Numbered from the stretch's first letter, positions 27,277-34,862 are shown. The stretch: DNA of 64,000 nt from JACKIP01 sp963710165 (GCA_963710165.1 CAVPYZ010000001.1:62001-126000), one strand, 5' to 3'. The notes: generated by a model from the letters alone, not told the origin. Program-made: numbers and translations.

Positions 27277-27404
27277 ATGTAATACTCACTGTAATATGGT
27301 GAATCAGTAAAACGTTATTTTGCGTTGCACAGCATTATTTTCTGGTTATCTTGGTCTTACTATCTTATACAAACATCATTGCTTAATAAACTGTGGGGTT
27401 CGTT

Positions 27405-27875
27405 ATGTATTATGATTGTGATCTGGATGTTGTAAAGCTTTCCTTTTCAACTCAAACACTATTAAAACTTTTCGCTGATATATCAAAAGAAGCATCCTTG
27501 ATGTGGGATGATCATTCTCTTTTTGATGATATCAATGACGCTCTTGCGATCAGCTATTCTAATAATGAGTTTATAACAAACAAAGACGTTTTGATTTGTA
27601 ATACGGTCATCAAAAACATTGATCGACAAAGTCATATGTTTTACAAACTGCCGGAACCTCTAAATTATAAAGATGATACAGAGCAAAAAGATATCCGCTT
27701 TGTATTTGTACTTATTTCTCCGAAGGATGACGGCGTCTTTCATTTAAGACGGTTATCGCGTATTTCAAGATTAATGCAGAATAGTGAGTTTTATAATCGT
27801 TTAAAAGAGTTTGATGAGAAAGACTCTATCAGAGCGCATTTCATGTACCCTGATCTGGAAGAGAAGGCTGCCTGA
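27405..27875 (+). CDS. PTS EIIA (PtsN-like) domain protein lacking the phospho-histidine
   Basis: A 156-residue soluble protein resembling the EIIA-2/EIIA-Ntr fold. The clearest block is IRFVFVLISPKDDGVFHLRRLSRISRLM, read in parts, matching the family's FVLLSPxxxxxxHLxxLAxLxRLL, followed by NSEFYNRLKEF. In PtsN the active histidine lies in GVAIPH; the equivalent stretch here is KDVLICNTVI, so Asn appears to replace it. It would then sense or bind rather than carry phosphate. The ATG at 27405 is preceded by GGGG; a GTG four codons earlier is possible. It stands alone, 128 bp after the DUF62-like gene. Confidence 0.6.
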   Translation: MYYDCDLDVVKLSFSTQTLLKLFADISKEASLMWDDHSLFDDINDALAISYSNNEFITNKDVLICNTVIKNIDRQSHMFYKLPEPLNYKDDTEQKDIRFVFVLISPKDDGVFHLRRLSRISRLMQNSEFYNRLKEFDEKDSIRAHFMYPDLEEKAA

Positions 27876-27893
27876 TTTATTTTGGTCGAATAT

Positions 27894-28115
27894 TTAATGC
27901 AAAGTTATTAGCATCATATTATTCATTTTAATATGCTCTTCTGCATCCTTTAACGTCTCACAAGTATATAAAACCTGTCCATCTGCGCCATAAACCAGAT
28001 AATCATCCGGAGTTTCATGATCTTTCCTGACATAAGCGATTTGATTAAGCCCTAGGTTTGATAAAACGTGGGGCGGTAAATTTTCGATAGTTTTACGATC
28101 GGCATTTATTTTCAT
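27894..28115 (-). CDS. DUF1150 family protein
   Basis: A 73-residue protein of the alphaproteobacterial DUF1150 family, recognised by LGLNQIAYVRKDH and DYLVYGADGQVL followed by a short helix. Function unknown. It lies directly downstream of hsp20, as is usual for the family, and probably shares heat-shock transcripts, although a hairpin (28152-28183) sits between the two. Confidence 0.85.
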   Translation of the reverse strand: MKINADRKTIENLPPHVLSNLGLNQIAYVRKDHETPDDYLVYGADGQVLYTCETLKDAEEHIKMNNMMLITLH

Positions 28116-28151
28116 AGTTGAACCTCATTATTAATATATCACAAAACAGAC

Positions 28152-28183
28152 GTAAGAGCCCGAAATTAAGTATGTGCTCTTAC
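28152..28183 (-). terminator. hairpin between hsp20 and DUF1150 (terminator or attenuator)
   Basis: On the minus strand, GTAAGAGC and GCTCTTAC form an 8-bp perfect stem around a 16-nt loop, 10 bp after the hsp20 stop, followed by GTCTGTTTTGT. The tail is T-rich but interrupted and the loop is large, so partial termination or an RNA-processing site that lowers DUF1150 relative to hsp20 is likelier than full termination. Confidence 0.5.
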
Positions 28184-28192
28184 TTTGTAAGG

Positions 28193-28669
28193 CTATTTAC
28201 TCTTTTTGGAGCCTGTGTTTTCAAGCGTTTTCATCTCAATTGCTTCTTCTTTGTTCTGCGAACCTATGGGAATTTTACGTGCTTTACTTTCTGGAATAAT
28301 ACGCTCCAATTCAATGTGAAGCAGGCCGTTATCCAAGCTGGCACCGCGTACTTCTATACCATCAGCCAAGACAAAGCTTCGTTGAAACTGTCGTGCTGCA
28401 ATACCGCGATGCAGATAAATACGATCACTTTCTTCTTCATGCTGCTGACCACGAATAAGAAGCTGGTTTTGTTCTACTTCAACATCCAGATTATCCATGG
28501 TAAAGCCCGCGACGGCAAGTGTAATCCGCAAATCATGATCGGAAATTTGTTCAATATTATAAGGGGGATAACCTTCTGATCCGCTTTTCTTTAAACGGTC
28601 AAAAGTTTGTTCGAAATGGTCAAATCCCAAAAATAAGGGACTATCAAATAATGTTAGTCTTGTATTCAT
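28193..28669 (-). CDS. small heat shock protein Hsp20 (IbpA-like)
   Basis: A 158-residue alpha-crystallin-type chaperone that holds unfolded proteins. Residues 1-35 form the variable N-terminus (LFDSPLFLGFDHFEQTFDRL); the alpha-crystallin domain (about 37-130) starts YPPYNIEQ and contains ITLAVAGF, LLIRGQQ, IYLHRGIAARQF, and the A-x-x-x-n-G-L motif ASLDNGLLHIEL. The tail carries RKIPIG, an I-x-I-like assembly motif. The start is the ATG ending at 28669, with AGGAG 8 nt upstream; that Shine-Dalgarno is the 3' half of a ROSE-like hairpin. DUF1150 lies downstream. Confidence 0.95.
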   Translation of the reverse strand: MNTRLTLFDSPLFLGFDHFEQTFDRLKKSGSEGYPPYNIEQISDHDLRITLAVAGFTMDNLDVEVEQNQLLIRGQQHEEESDRIYLHRGIAARQFQRSFVLADGIEVRGASLDNGLLHIELERIIPESKARKIPIGSQNKEEAIEMKTLENTGSKKSK

Positions 28670-28728
28670 ATAAAAAACTCCTCTCTTGAGCAAGTTAATG
28701 GTAAAGATCGACCCTATAAGGCATCGAT
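28670..28728 (-). promoter_or_regulatory. ROSE-like RNA thermometer in the hsp20 leader
   Basis: In the hsp20 5' leader (minus strand), TTGCT (28689-28693) faces the Shine-Dalgarno AGGAG (28678-28682): U-A, G.G, C-G, U-A, then C-G, closing a 4-nt AAGA loop. This is the U(U/C)GCU/AGGA arrangement, with the G.G mismatch, that defines ROSE elements upstream of alphaproteobacterial hsp20 genes. A second stem-loop (28707-28728: ATCGA/TCGAT with inner CCT/AGG) precedes it, as in the multi-hairpin ROSE layout. The expected effect is translation only at raised temperature. Pairing was read by eye; no folding was run. Confidence 0.7.
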
Positions 28729-28735
28729 ATTTAAA

Positions 28736-28763
28736 AATATATCATTTTTGAGAAAAAAGGCAA
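28736..28763 (-). promoter_or_regulatory. candidate hsp20 promoter
   Basis: Minus strand: -35 TTGCCT (28758-28763), 16-nt spacer, -10 TATATT (28736-28741). This sigma-70-like site would place transcription start just before the ROSE-like hairpins, giving a leader of about 60 nt. I saw no convincing RpoH (CTTGAA/CCATAT) pair. Confidence 0.45.
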
Positions 28764-28782
28764 ATATGTTCGTGAGAAGGTG

Positions 28783-28953
28783 TTAGGACACTTTTCTAAA
28801 TTGACGGTCACAATAGCCGCATTCAACAAAATCTTTACCATCAAAATTATACCAGACAATAGGATGTCCCAAAGCACCGCCGCCGCCGTCACATGCAACT
28901 TGATCTGTGTCTGTATCAACTTTAATAATTTCAGGCGCTTGTGGTGTGCTCAT
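28783..28953 (-). CDS. CHCC-type zinc-finger protein (NDUFS6-like)
   Basis: A 56-residue gene, shorter than usual ORF cutoffs. Translation gives VACDGGGGALGHP with Cys21 and His30, then VECGYCDRQF with Cys45 and Cys48: the C-x8-H-x14-C-x2-C zinc site of the zf-CHCC family, related to complex I subunit NDUFS6 and to small alphaproteobacterial proteins. Its role here is unknown; a respiratory-complex accessory role is inferred from the mitochondrial relative. Hsp20 lies downstream on the same strand with its own likely promoter. GGA lies 8 nt before the ATG. Confidence 0.88.
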   Translation of the reverse strand: MSTPQAPEIIKVDTDTDQVACDGGGGALGHPIVWYNFDGKDFVECGYCDRQFRKVS

Positions 28954-29042
28954 TTTTTATCCAGATTAAGGTTTCCTTTTGAATTTTAATTTATTGTGAA
29001 GGAAGGTCAATCTTTAATAGGCCTTTGGACAGGATATGATCA

Positions 29043-29447
29043 ATGAATAAAGTACAGATTAGCGCAAATGATGCGGTAAAATGGCAAGTTGGCCCTTCCG
29101 TTAAGGGGCGAGAACAGCATTTTATTGTAAAAGATATACAATGCGAAAAAGTTATTGAAAGCTGGAAATTTTCACTCTTTGCGCATGAATGGCTTAATAA
29201 AAAAGGTCATCTTCTTCCACCGGATCAGATGAGTGAGGCAGAGAGCAAAAAACGTATTGAAGTCATGGATAACCTCAAAAGCAATATTATTTTGGACTAT
29301 CCTGTATTAGGCTTTGGCATCAATGACCATATTGAAATTGGGGCAGGGCGGGCATTATTTTTAACATTGGTAGCGGAAGGTTACAAAACACTCCCCGTTC
29401 TTATACCCAAATCATGCCTTGGGGAATTTGACAAATTTCTGGCATAA
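29043..29447 (+). CDS. hypothetical protein
   Basis: A 134-residue soluble protein I do not recognise. It starts with a beta-rich WQVGPSVKGREQHFIVKD stretch, then WKFSLFAHEWLNKKGHLL and a charged helix (about 60-80). The C-terminal third, LDYPVLGFGINDHIEIGAGRA then LPVLIPKSCLGEFDKFL, recalls the G-R-x-x dose of ParB-like or small sensor folds (motif I-x-I-G-x-G-R), but the resemblance is too weak to name a function. The gene overlaps nothing and is followed 7 bp later by a prepilin-like gene. Confidence 0.72.
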   Translation: MNKVQISANDAVKWQVGPSVKGREQHFIVKDIQCEKVIESWKFSLFAHEWLNKKGHLLPPDQMSEAESKKRIEVMDNLKSNIILDYPVLGFGINDHIEIGAGRALFLTLVAEGYKTLPVLIPKSCLGEFDKFLA

Positions 29448-29454
29448 TCAAATT

Positions 29455-30135
29455 ATGATAGTATACAAAAATTATTCTCACGAACGTGGCAATGTGCTGT
29501 TTCTTATTTTAATCGCTGTTGCGTTATTTGGCGCGCTGAGCATGGCAATCAGCTATTCCAGTAGCAGCGGCGGCACGGGCGGGGACATTATGCGTCAACA
29601 ATCACGCGTCAATGCAAGCGAGATTATCGATTATGCGGGGAATTTATCTACAACTATTTCTCGACTTAGACTAAACGGATGTACGCAAGATCAGATTAGC
29701 TTTGAAAATAATATCATTACAACAGGGTACGATAATACGCTCGCCCCTACGGATGAAACATGCCATGTCTTTAAAGCGGCGGGCGGCGGCGCGGTAGTGA
29801 AAAATAATACGATTGAGTTTACCGGCAGTTATGTCATAACAAATATTGGAACGGCTGATACCGATTTAATTTTTCAGATGCCTTTAGGAAAGGCGCAATG
29901 TGAAGAGGTGAATGAAATACTGGGTATTCCCAATGACGGTTTGGAGGGGCCACCAAGCGATAGTCTACTTTCAGGAGCAACATTCGAAGGAGATTATACA
30001 ATCGCCACCACGGCATCTGCCAATCAAAGAATTGAAGCAACAAATTTAATTGGTAGAAAAGAGGCATGCCGCACCAACTCCGGGTCAGGGTCATCAGCAG
30101 TCTTTATGTATTACAAAGTGCTTTTAGCGCGTTAA
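29455..30135 (+). CDS. prepilin-like protein with N-terminal hydrophobic helix
   Basis: A 226-residue protein. I use the ATG at 29455, since ERGNVLFLILIAVALFGALSMAIS then sits at residues 9-32 as a single N-terminal membrane helix, as in type IV pilin-like or pseudopilin-like proteins; no G/A-F-T-L-x-E cleavage motif is clear, though GNVLFL is suggestive. The remaining about 190 residues are a secreted, Gly/Asn/Thr-rich domain with four cysteines (CTQDQ, CHVF, QCEE, ACRT). It is 7 bp from the preceding gene and converges with cysS. No pilus assembly genes are nearby. Confidence 0.7.
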   Translation: MIVYKNYSHERGNVLFLILIAVALFGALSMAISYSSSSGGTGGDIMRQQSRVNASEIIDYAGNLSTTISRLRLNGCTQDQISFENNIITTGYDNTLAPTDETCHVFKAAGGGAVVKNNTIEFTGSYVITNIGTADTDLIFQMPLGKAQCEEVNEILGIPNDGLEGPPSDSLLSGATFEGDYTIATTASANQRIEATNLIGRKEACRTNSGSGSSAVFMYYKVLLAR

Positions 30136-30136
30136 G

Positions 30137-31510
30137 TCAGCAACTATATGACCATTTTACGCCTTGCGGCGTATCTTCTATGTCAATATTCATTTTTTGT
30201 AATTGGTCACGAATTTCGTCAGCACGCGCAAAATCTTTACCTGCTCTAGCTTCATCTCTTTCATGTAGTAACTGGTCTATTTTTGTTTCATCAAGATCAT
30301 GGGTCACAGGTTGGTTGTTGAACCAGTCATGGGGGTCTTTTTGCAATAAGCCAATTAAATCACCTATATTTTTCAATAAATTAGATTTTATTTGTGGGTC
30401 AGTTTTATCTTTTATGATTTTATTGAGCTCTGCAATCAATGCAGGTGTATTTAAATCGTCACATAATGTATTTAAAACAGAATCAGGAATTTTTTCCTCA
30501 TTATCTTCCATAGGAGGTGTTTCCAGAAGAAGTGTATATATCTTGTCTAATAAGATCCTGTTTTGATGTAAACAGGTCTTTGTCCAGTCAAGAGGCTGGC
30601 GATAATGCGAACTGAGAAGTGTTAGGCGTATAATTTCAGGCTCTGTGTCATGAACCAGATCATGAACCAGTTTGACATTACCAAGTGACTTGGACATTTT
30701 TTGCCCCTCAACCATTACGAAGCCATTATGAAGCCAGTATTTTGCAAATTCTTCCGGCTCTGTCCCGTGGGCACCGCAACTTTGCGCAATTTCGTTCTCA
30801 TGATGCGGAAATTTAAGATCGGCGCCGCCGCCATGAATATCAAAAGGCAGGCCGAGATGCTTTTCCGCCATGGCAGAGCATTCTATATGCCATCCTGGTC
30901 GTCCGTGACCCCACGGACTATCCCATCCGGGCTGACTTGCATTTGACGGTTTCCAAAGAACGAAGTCTGCAGGATCTTTCTTATAAGGGGCAACTTCGAC
31001 ACGCGCCCCTGCAATTTGCTCATCACGACTGCGCCCGGATAATCGGCCATAATTTAGATAGGCGGGCACATTAAATAAAACATGTCCGTCTTTTTCGTAC
31101 GCCATACCCTGATTAATCAGAGTTGTAATCAGCTCAATCATCTCATCAATGTGACCTGTCGCAAGCGGCTGAATATCTGGCGGCAAAATATTGAGGGAGG
31201 CTATATCATCATTATAAATCTGCGTATATTTTCGGGTAATCTCCTCAATAGGTTTTCCCGCTTTTTGCGCGGCATCGATAATTTTATCTTCAATATCTGT
31301 GATATTAGAGACGTAGGTCACTTTTGGATAAATGTGTTTTAATAATCTGACCCATAAATCGAACACCACAGCCATACGGGCATTACCGATATGAGCGTAG
31401 CTGTAAACTGTCGGTCCGCACGCATAGATACGAATATGATCCGCATCTATTGGGGCAAAAACCTCCTTTTGCCGTGCTAGAGAGTTATATAAATTTAAAG
31501 TGATAGCCAT
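30137..31510 (-). CDS. cysS: cysteine-tRNA ligase
   Basis: A 457-residue class I aminoacyl-tRNA synthetase. YNSLARQKEVF is the typical N-terminus; CGPTVYSYAHIGNAR carries the first zinc Cys and the HIGH-type motif HIGN; HIECSAMAEKHLG and FPHHENEIAQS contain zinc ligands; KMSKSLGN is the KMSKS loop. I start at the ATG ending at 31510, as the consensus N-terminus starts there; an 11-codon upstream extension is not needed. It converges with the prepilin-like gene. Confidence 0.97.
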   Translation of the reverse strand: MAITLNLYNSLARQKEVFAPIDADHIRIYACGPTVYSYAHIGNARMAVVFDLWVRLLKHIYPKVTYVSNITDIEDKIIDAAQKAGKPIEEITRKYTQIYNDDIASLNILPPDIQPLATGHIDEMIELITTLINQGMAYEKDGHVLFNVPAYLNYGRLSGRSRDEQIAGARVEVAPYKKDPADFVLWKPSNASQPGWDSPWGHGRPGWHIECSAMAEKHLGLPFDIHGGGADLKFPHHENEIAQSCGAHGTEPEEFAKYWLHNGFVMVEGQKMSKSLGNVKLVHDLVHDTEPEIIRLTLLSSHYRQPLDWTKTCLHQNRILLDKIYTLLLETPPMEDNEEKIPDSVLNTLCDDLNTPALIAELNKIIKDKTDPQIKSNLLKNIGDLIGLLQKDPHDWFNNQPVTHDLDETKIDQLLHERDEARAGKDFARADEIRDQLQKMNIDIEDTPQGVKWSYSC

Positions 31511-31667
31511 AACTTGATGTAACAGATGATCATTCTGAAACAAAGAAAAAGTTATGAGGTGTGTTTAATAGTATTAGTTTAAGACTGTGAATATTCAATA
31601 TTAAGAGATCGGAATAGACTAAAAAATATAAAAAGTTGACAACATACAGACAATCTATTCCACTAAA

Positions 31668-32330
31668 CTAAAGCTTATATTCAGCGAATTTTTCAAGTAA
31701 GTCGTGATCGAAGGCACCGTCATATTTTTCGCCGTCATCGCCTTCTGCCATCATACGCTCAATCGTTTCCTGTGGGCTGCGTCTATGATCTTGATGCGGG
31801 CGTTTAACGCGGTCACCGTCAAAGGTGTCAACAATTGCAACAGCTTGTAGCCATAAGGGCAAATCAGTACGGTTTTCATAAAGAGAGCCGTTGAGCCGTT
31901 CATGATGATACAAAATAATGGCATGGCATAAATCAACATGTTTGTGATTTTCCAAAGATGTTCCTGCAACGCTTTCCTTAAGGATATCCACGCCGCGTTT
32001 GGTATGAAGTCGCTTCTCTGTGCGTTCTTCTTCGGTAGGTCTGGTCGGCAATGTCCAAATATCCGGACTGTAAAGCTCATGGGTTTTACCCACATCATGA
32101 ATAAGAAGCGCTGACTTAATATTCAGGCAACAAGCCATCGAGTAACCAAGGTGTATCAAGAAACCAAGACCATCTGCCGCAACGCGCATGTGATGGGCAG
32201 CTAGTTTTGTGCCCAAGTCATTATGATAATGTGAAATACGATTTTCAAGTTTCGCTTGAATTTCTGTCCAATCCTGAAGATCGCTGACATCATATGATGA
32301 CGGATCAGGTAATTTGTAAGACATAAGCAT
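31668..32330 (-). CDS. HD-domain phosphohydrolase
   Basis: A 220-residue HD-domain protein. The metal-binding pair is in LLIHDVGK (His78, Asp79, Lys82); an earlier HMRVA supplies a further His near 47, and YHHERLNGS downstream resembles the HD-GYP second block but reads GSLY where HD-GYP proteins have GSGYP. It could be a cyclic-di-GMP or other nucleotide phosphodiesterase, or a related phosphohydrolase; the missing GYP makes c-di-GMP hydrolysis uncertain. GGGAGG lies 7 nt before the ATG at 32330. It stands between leuC and cysS, same strand, no sign of coupling. Confidence 0.85.
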   Translation of the reverse strand: MLMSYKLPDPSSYDVSDLQDWTEIQAKLENRISHYHNDLGTKLAAHHMRVAADGLGFLIHLGYSMACCLNIKSALLIHDVGKTHELYSPDIWTLPTRPTEEERTEKRLHTKRGVDILKESVAGTSLENHKHVDLCHAIILYHHERLNGSLYENRTDLPLWLQAVAIVDTFDGDRVKRPHQDHRRSPQETIERMMAEGDDGEKYDGAFDHDLLEKFAEYKL

Positions 32331-32425
32331 ATTCAGACCTCCCTTTCGAAAAAGATATTCGTTATATCTGAATCTTTCTTTAATTACGGCTCAGTTAGTA
32401 AAGCAGATCAATCTGAAAGTCAAAA

Positions 32426-33847
32426 TTAGTTTTGTAGGGTACGAACATCTGTAATATGTCCTGTGATTGCCGCCGCTGCCGCCATAGCAGGGGACATCAG
32501 ATGTGTACGTCCGCCACGACCTTGGCGGCCTTCAAAATTACGATTAGAGGTAGAGGCACAGCGCTCTCCCGCCTCAAGACGGTCGGTATTCATAGCTAGA
32601 CACATTGAACATCCCGGTTCTCTCCAGTCAAATCCGGCTTCGATAAAGATTTTATCAAGCCCTTCCATCTCTGCCATTTCTTTGACAAGACCCGAACCGG
32701 GAACAATCATCGCATGCTTGATATTATTTGCAATCTTGCGACCTTCGGCGATTTTGGCCACTTCGCGCAAGTCTTCAATACGACCGTTGGTACACGACCC
32801 GATAAAGATTTTATCAAGCTGAATATCTTCAATTTTTTGCCCAGGTGTTAGACCCATATACTCCATAGCGCGGTCAAAGGACTTTTTATGTGCTTCTCCC
32901 TCAAAATCATCCCGTATGGGCACGTTTCCTGTGACAGCGACAACATCTTGCGGACTGGTTCCCCATGTTACCAGCGGTGGTATATCTGCGGCTTCTAGGG
33001 TAATTTCCTTATCATATGTGGCGCCGTGATCGGATGTAAGGGTAGACCAGTAGGCGACAGCCTTATCCCATAATTCATCTTTAGGAGCCATGGGACGACC
33101 TTTCAAGTAAGCGAACGTCTTTTCATCCGGTGCAATCAAACCAGCGCGTGCGCCGCCCTCAATCGACATGTTGCACATGGTCATGCGCCCCTCAATCGAC
33201 AGGTTGCGCACCGCTTCACCTGCATATTCAATGACATATCCCGTGCCCCCCGCCGTGCCGATATGTCCGATAATAGCAAGGATCATGTCTTTGGCAGTCA
33301 CACCCGGACCCAGCTCACCATTGACGGTAATCCGCATCGATTTGGCCGGTTTCTGGATCAGTGTCTGGGTTGCCAGAACATGCTCGACCTCTGATGTACC
33401 TATGCCGAAAGCAAGCGCCCCAAATGCGCCATGTGTGGAGGTGTGTGAATCTCCGCATACAATTGTCATACCCGGTTGAGTAAAGCCTTGCTCCGGACCA
33501 ATAATATGAACAATGCCTTGGCGTTTATCAGTCATGCCAAAATAGGTGATGTTATTCGCTGTGGCATTTTTCTCCAACGTTTCGACTTGAATACGGCTAT
33601 CTTTTTCTTTAATGCCTTGTGCGCGGTCATAGGTTGGAACATTGTGATCGACAACGGCAAGTGTTGCCTCCGGGCGATGAACCTGACGTCCTGTTAATCT
33701 CAAGCCTTCAAAGGCTTGTGGGCTGGTCACTTCATGAACCAAGTGCCGGTCAATATAAATTGTGCATGTTCCGTCATCTTGCTGATGGACAAGATGGTCG
33801 TTCCATATTTTCTCAAATAATGTTTTTGGCGATTCAGAACCTGTCAT
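32426..33847 (-). CDS. leuC: 3-isopropylmalate dehydratase large subunit
   Basis: A 473-residue aconitase-family subunit that isomerises 2- to 3-isopropylmalate in leucine synthesis, with LeuD. The 4Fe-4S ligands are in IGSCTNGRIEDL and EPGCSMCLAMN. TLFEKIWNDHLV marks the usual N-terminus, so I start at the ATG ending at 33847; an open extension of 51 codons upstream is not part of the family. leuD and leuB lie about 8.3 kb away, beyond gdhB-trmD-rplS and two small genes, so leuC has its own promoter (33884-33913) and is not in a leu operon. Confidence 0.95.
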   Translation of the reverse strand: MTGSESPKTLFEKIWNDHLVHQQDDGTCTIYIDRHLVHEVTSPQAFEGLRLTGRQVHRPEATLAVVDHNVPTYDRAQGIKEKDSRIQVETLEKNATANNITYFGMTDKRQGIVHIIGPEQGFTQPGMTIVCGDSHTSTHGAFGALAFGIGTSEVEHVLATQTLIQKPAKSMRITVNGELGPGVTAKDMILAIIGHIGTAGGTGYVIEYAGEAVRNLSIEGRMTMCNMSIEGGARAGLIAPDEKTFAYLKGRPMAPKDELWDKAVAYWSTLTSDHGATYDKEITLEAADIPPLVTWGTSPQDVVAVTGNVPIRDDFEGEAHKKSFDRAMEYMGLTPGQKIEDIQLDKIFIGSCTNGRIEDLREVAKIAEGRKIANNIKHAMIVPGSGLVKEMAEMEGLDKIFIEAGFDWREPGCSMCLAMNTDRLEAGERCASTSNRNFEGRQGRGGRTHLMSPAMAAAAAITGHITDVRTLQN

Positions 33848-33883
33848 TTTATAAAGTTTCTCTTGGTTTTTGCATTGATTTAT

Positions 33884-33913
33884 ATTATAACAGAAGCGTT
33901 CAAGTATAATCAA
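33884..33913 (-). promoter_or_regulatory. leuC promoter (sigma-70-like)
   Basis: Minus strand: -35 TTGATT (33908-33913), 18-nt spacer, -10 TATAAT (33884-33889, perfect). It lies 36 bp upstream of the leuC ATG. The plus strand of the same stretch also reads TATAAT (33905-33910), so promoters for leuC and the small divergent gene at 33930 may overlap. Confidence 0.6.
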
Positions 33914-33929
33914 TATATAGAGGGTTACT

Positions 33930-34115
33930 ATGTCAGAAACATTACATACATCAACAGAAAATAATGAGCCATGCATTACAGATACGTTCGCAAGAGTCAA
34001 AAATTTTATGAATGCTGAAGAATTAAATAGCGCTCAAAAACTGTTTTTCGATACATCTACAGGTAGTGTAACTGAACCAGATCATGTTCAACGCGAAGAT
34101 ACTCTAGGTATGTAA
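33930..34115 (+). CDS. small hypothetical protein
   Basis: A 61-residue soluble, acidic, Thr/Ser/Glu-rich protein of unknown function, without signal peptide or membrane helix. Its centre AEELNSAQKLFFDTSTG forms a plausible short helix. The ATG is preceded by GAGGG 6 nt upstream, which supports a real gene. It diverges from leuC and is followed by another small gene (34137). Confidence 0.55.
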   Translation: MSETLHTSTENNEPCITDTFARVKNFMNAEELNSAQKLFFDTSTGSVTEPDHVQREDTLGM

Positions 34116-34136
34116 TTAGAATAGAAAGATCGCAAT

Positions 34137-34340
34137 TTGGCTGTATTTTTCGCACTACCACTGATTTTCAAGGCAGCTATTGCAAAGGGTGCGGCATATG
34201 GGGTTTACCGAGCCGTACAGCATCATAGGATCAATCAAACAGATGGAAATGTTTCAGCAGATGGTGCAGATTTAGAAAAAGTTTCTGAGGATAGCTTACA
34301 ATCTCAATCCTGCGATGATAATCATCCGGAACCGCCATAA
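34137..34340 (+). CDS. small hypothetical protein with a hydrophobic N-terminus
   Basis: A 67-residue ORF starting with TTG; GAAAGA lies about 8 nt upstream and there is no ATG alternative. Residues 2-30 (FFALPLIFKAAIAKGAAYGVYRA) are an amphipathic or membrane-associated helix; the rest is polar and acidic. A strong terminator starts right at its stop codon, suggesting it ends a transcript. Function unknown; weak start keeps confidence low. Confidence 0.45.
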   Translation: MAVFFALPLIFKAAIAKGAAYGVYRAVQHHRINQTDGNVSADGADLEKVSEDSLQSQSCDDNHPEPP

Positions 34341-34366
34341 AAAAAGCCACTTATAAGTGGCTTTTT
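34341..34366. terminator. Rho-independent terminator between the small gene and rplS
   Basis: AAAAAGCCACTTATAAGTGGCTTTTT: a perfect hairpin with A- and T-runs on both flanks, so it can end transcription from the plus-strand small gene and the minus-strand rplS gene. Confidence 0.88.
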
Positions 34367-34391
34367 ACTTATCTTATGATCAGCATTTGAA

Positions 34392-34862
34392 TTAACTTTT
34401 CTTGTCAGTCTTTTTGTCAGCTTTCTTTGCAGTACTTTTTTCGGCTTTTTTTGCGGCACGTTTTTCGGCTTTTTCTGCGTTTGCAAGAGCAATACCGTGA
34501 CCTGTTGTACGTTCTGCAATACGTGCTTTCTTACCACGAAGATCGCGCATGTAATAAAGTTTTGCACGACGTACAGAGCCGCGACGAATAAGTTCAACGC
34601 TATCAATACGTGGGCTATGAAGGGGGAAAACACGCTCAACGCCTTCACCCAGGCTTATTTTACGAACAGTAAAGCTGGCATCCAGACCGCCGCCTTTGCG
34701 CGCGATACAAACACCTTCATAGGCCTGAATACGCTCACGCGTTCCTTCTGTAACCTTAACATTTACTTTGACAGTATCTCCGGCTGAAAAATCAGGAAGA
34801 GATTTGCCTTCTGTATATTTTTTAAGCTCTTTGGCTTCAAATTTTTGTAGTGTGTTCATCAC
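34392..34862 (-). CDS. rplS: 50S ribosomal protein L19
   Basis: A 156-residue L19 at the 30S-50S interface. Visible landmarks: FSAGDTVKVNVKVTEG near 24-39, RIQAYEGVCIARKGGG, FTVRKISLGEGVERVFPLHSP, and RRGSVRRAKLYYMRDLRGKKARI. The standard protein is about 115-125 residues; this one has a Lys/Ala-rich C-terminal tail of about 40 residues (AEKRAAKKAEKSTAKKADKK), common in some Alphaproteobacteria. AAGGAG lies 7 nt before the ATG. trmD lies upstream on the same strand, but a separate promoter is likely (34938-34966). Confidence 0.97.
   Translation of the reverse strand: MMNTLQKFEAKELKKYTEGKSLPDFSAGDTVKVNVKVTEGTRERIQAYEGVCIARKGGGLDASFTVRKISLGEGVERVFPLHSPRIDSVELIRRGSVRRAKLYYMRDLRGKKARIAERTTGHGIALANAEKAEKRAAKKAEKSTAKKADKKTDKKS

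Noticed and set aside
28118..28579. A 153-codon open frame antisense to hsp20
   Set aside because: The opposite strand holds a clear Hsp20; the antisense translation is Phe/Cys-rich without any motif.
30066..30566. A 166-codon open frame antisense to the end of cysS
   Set aside because: It is a composition shadow of cysS with no domain evidence.
31611..31661. An 8-bp inverted repeat (GGAATAGA/TCTATTCC) around a TTGACA between the HD-domain gene and cysS
   Set aside because: The TTGACA has no matching -10 on the plus strand and leads into no gene; on the minus strand the repeat does not form a compact hairpin. Probably chance.
33848..34000. An open upstream extension of leuC (51 codons)
   Set aside because: The family N-terminus begins at the ATG ending at 33847 and a good promoter lies inside the extension, so it is untranslated leader.
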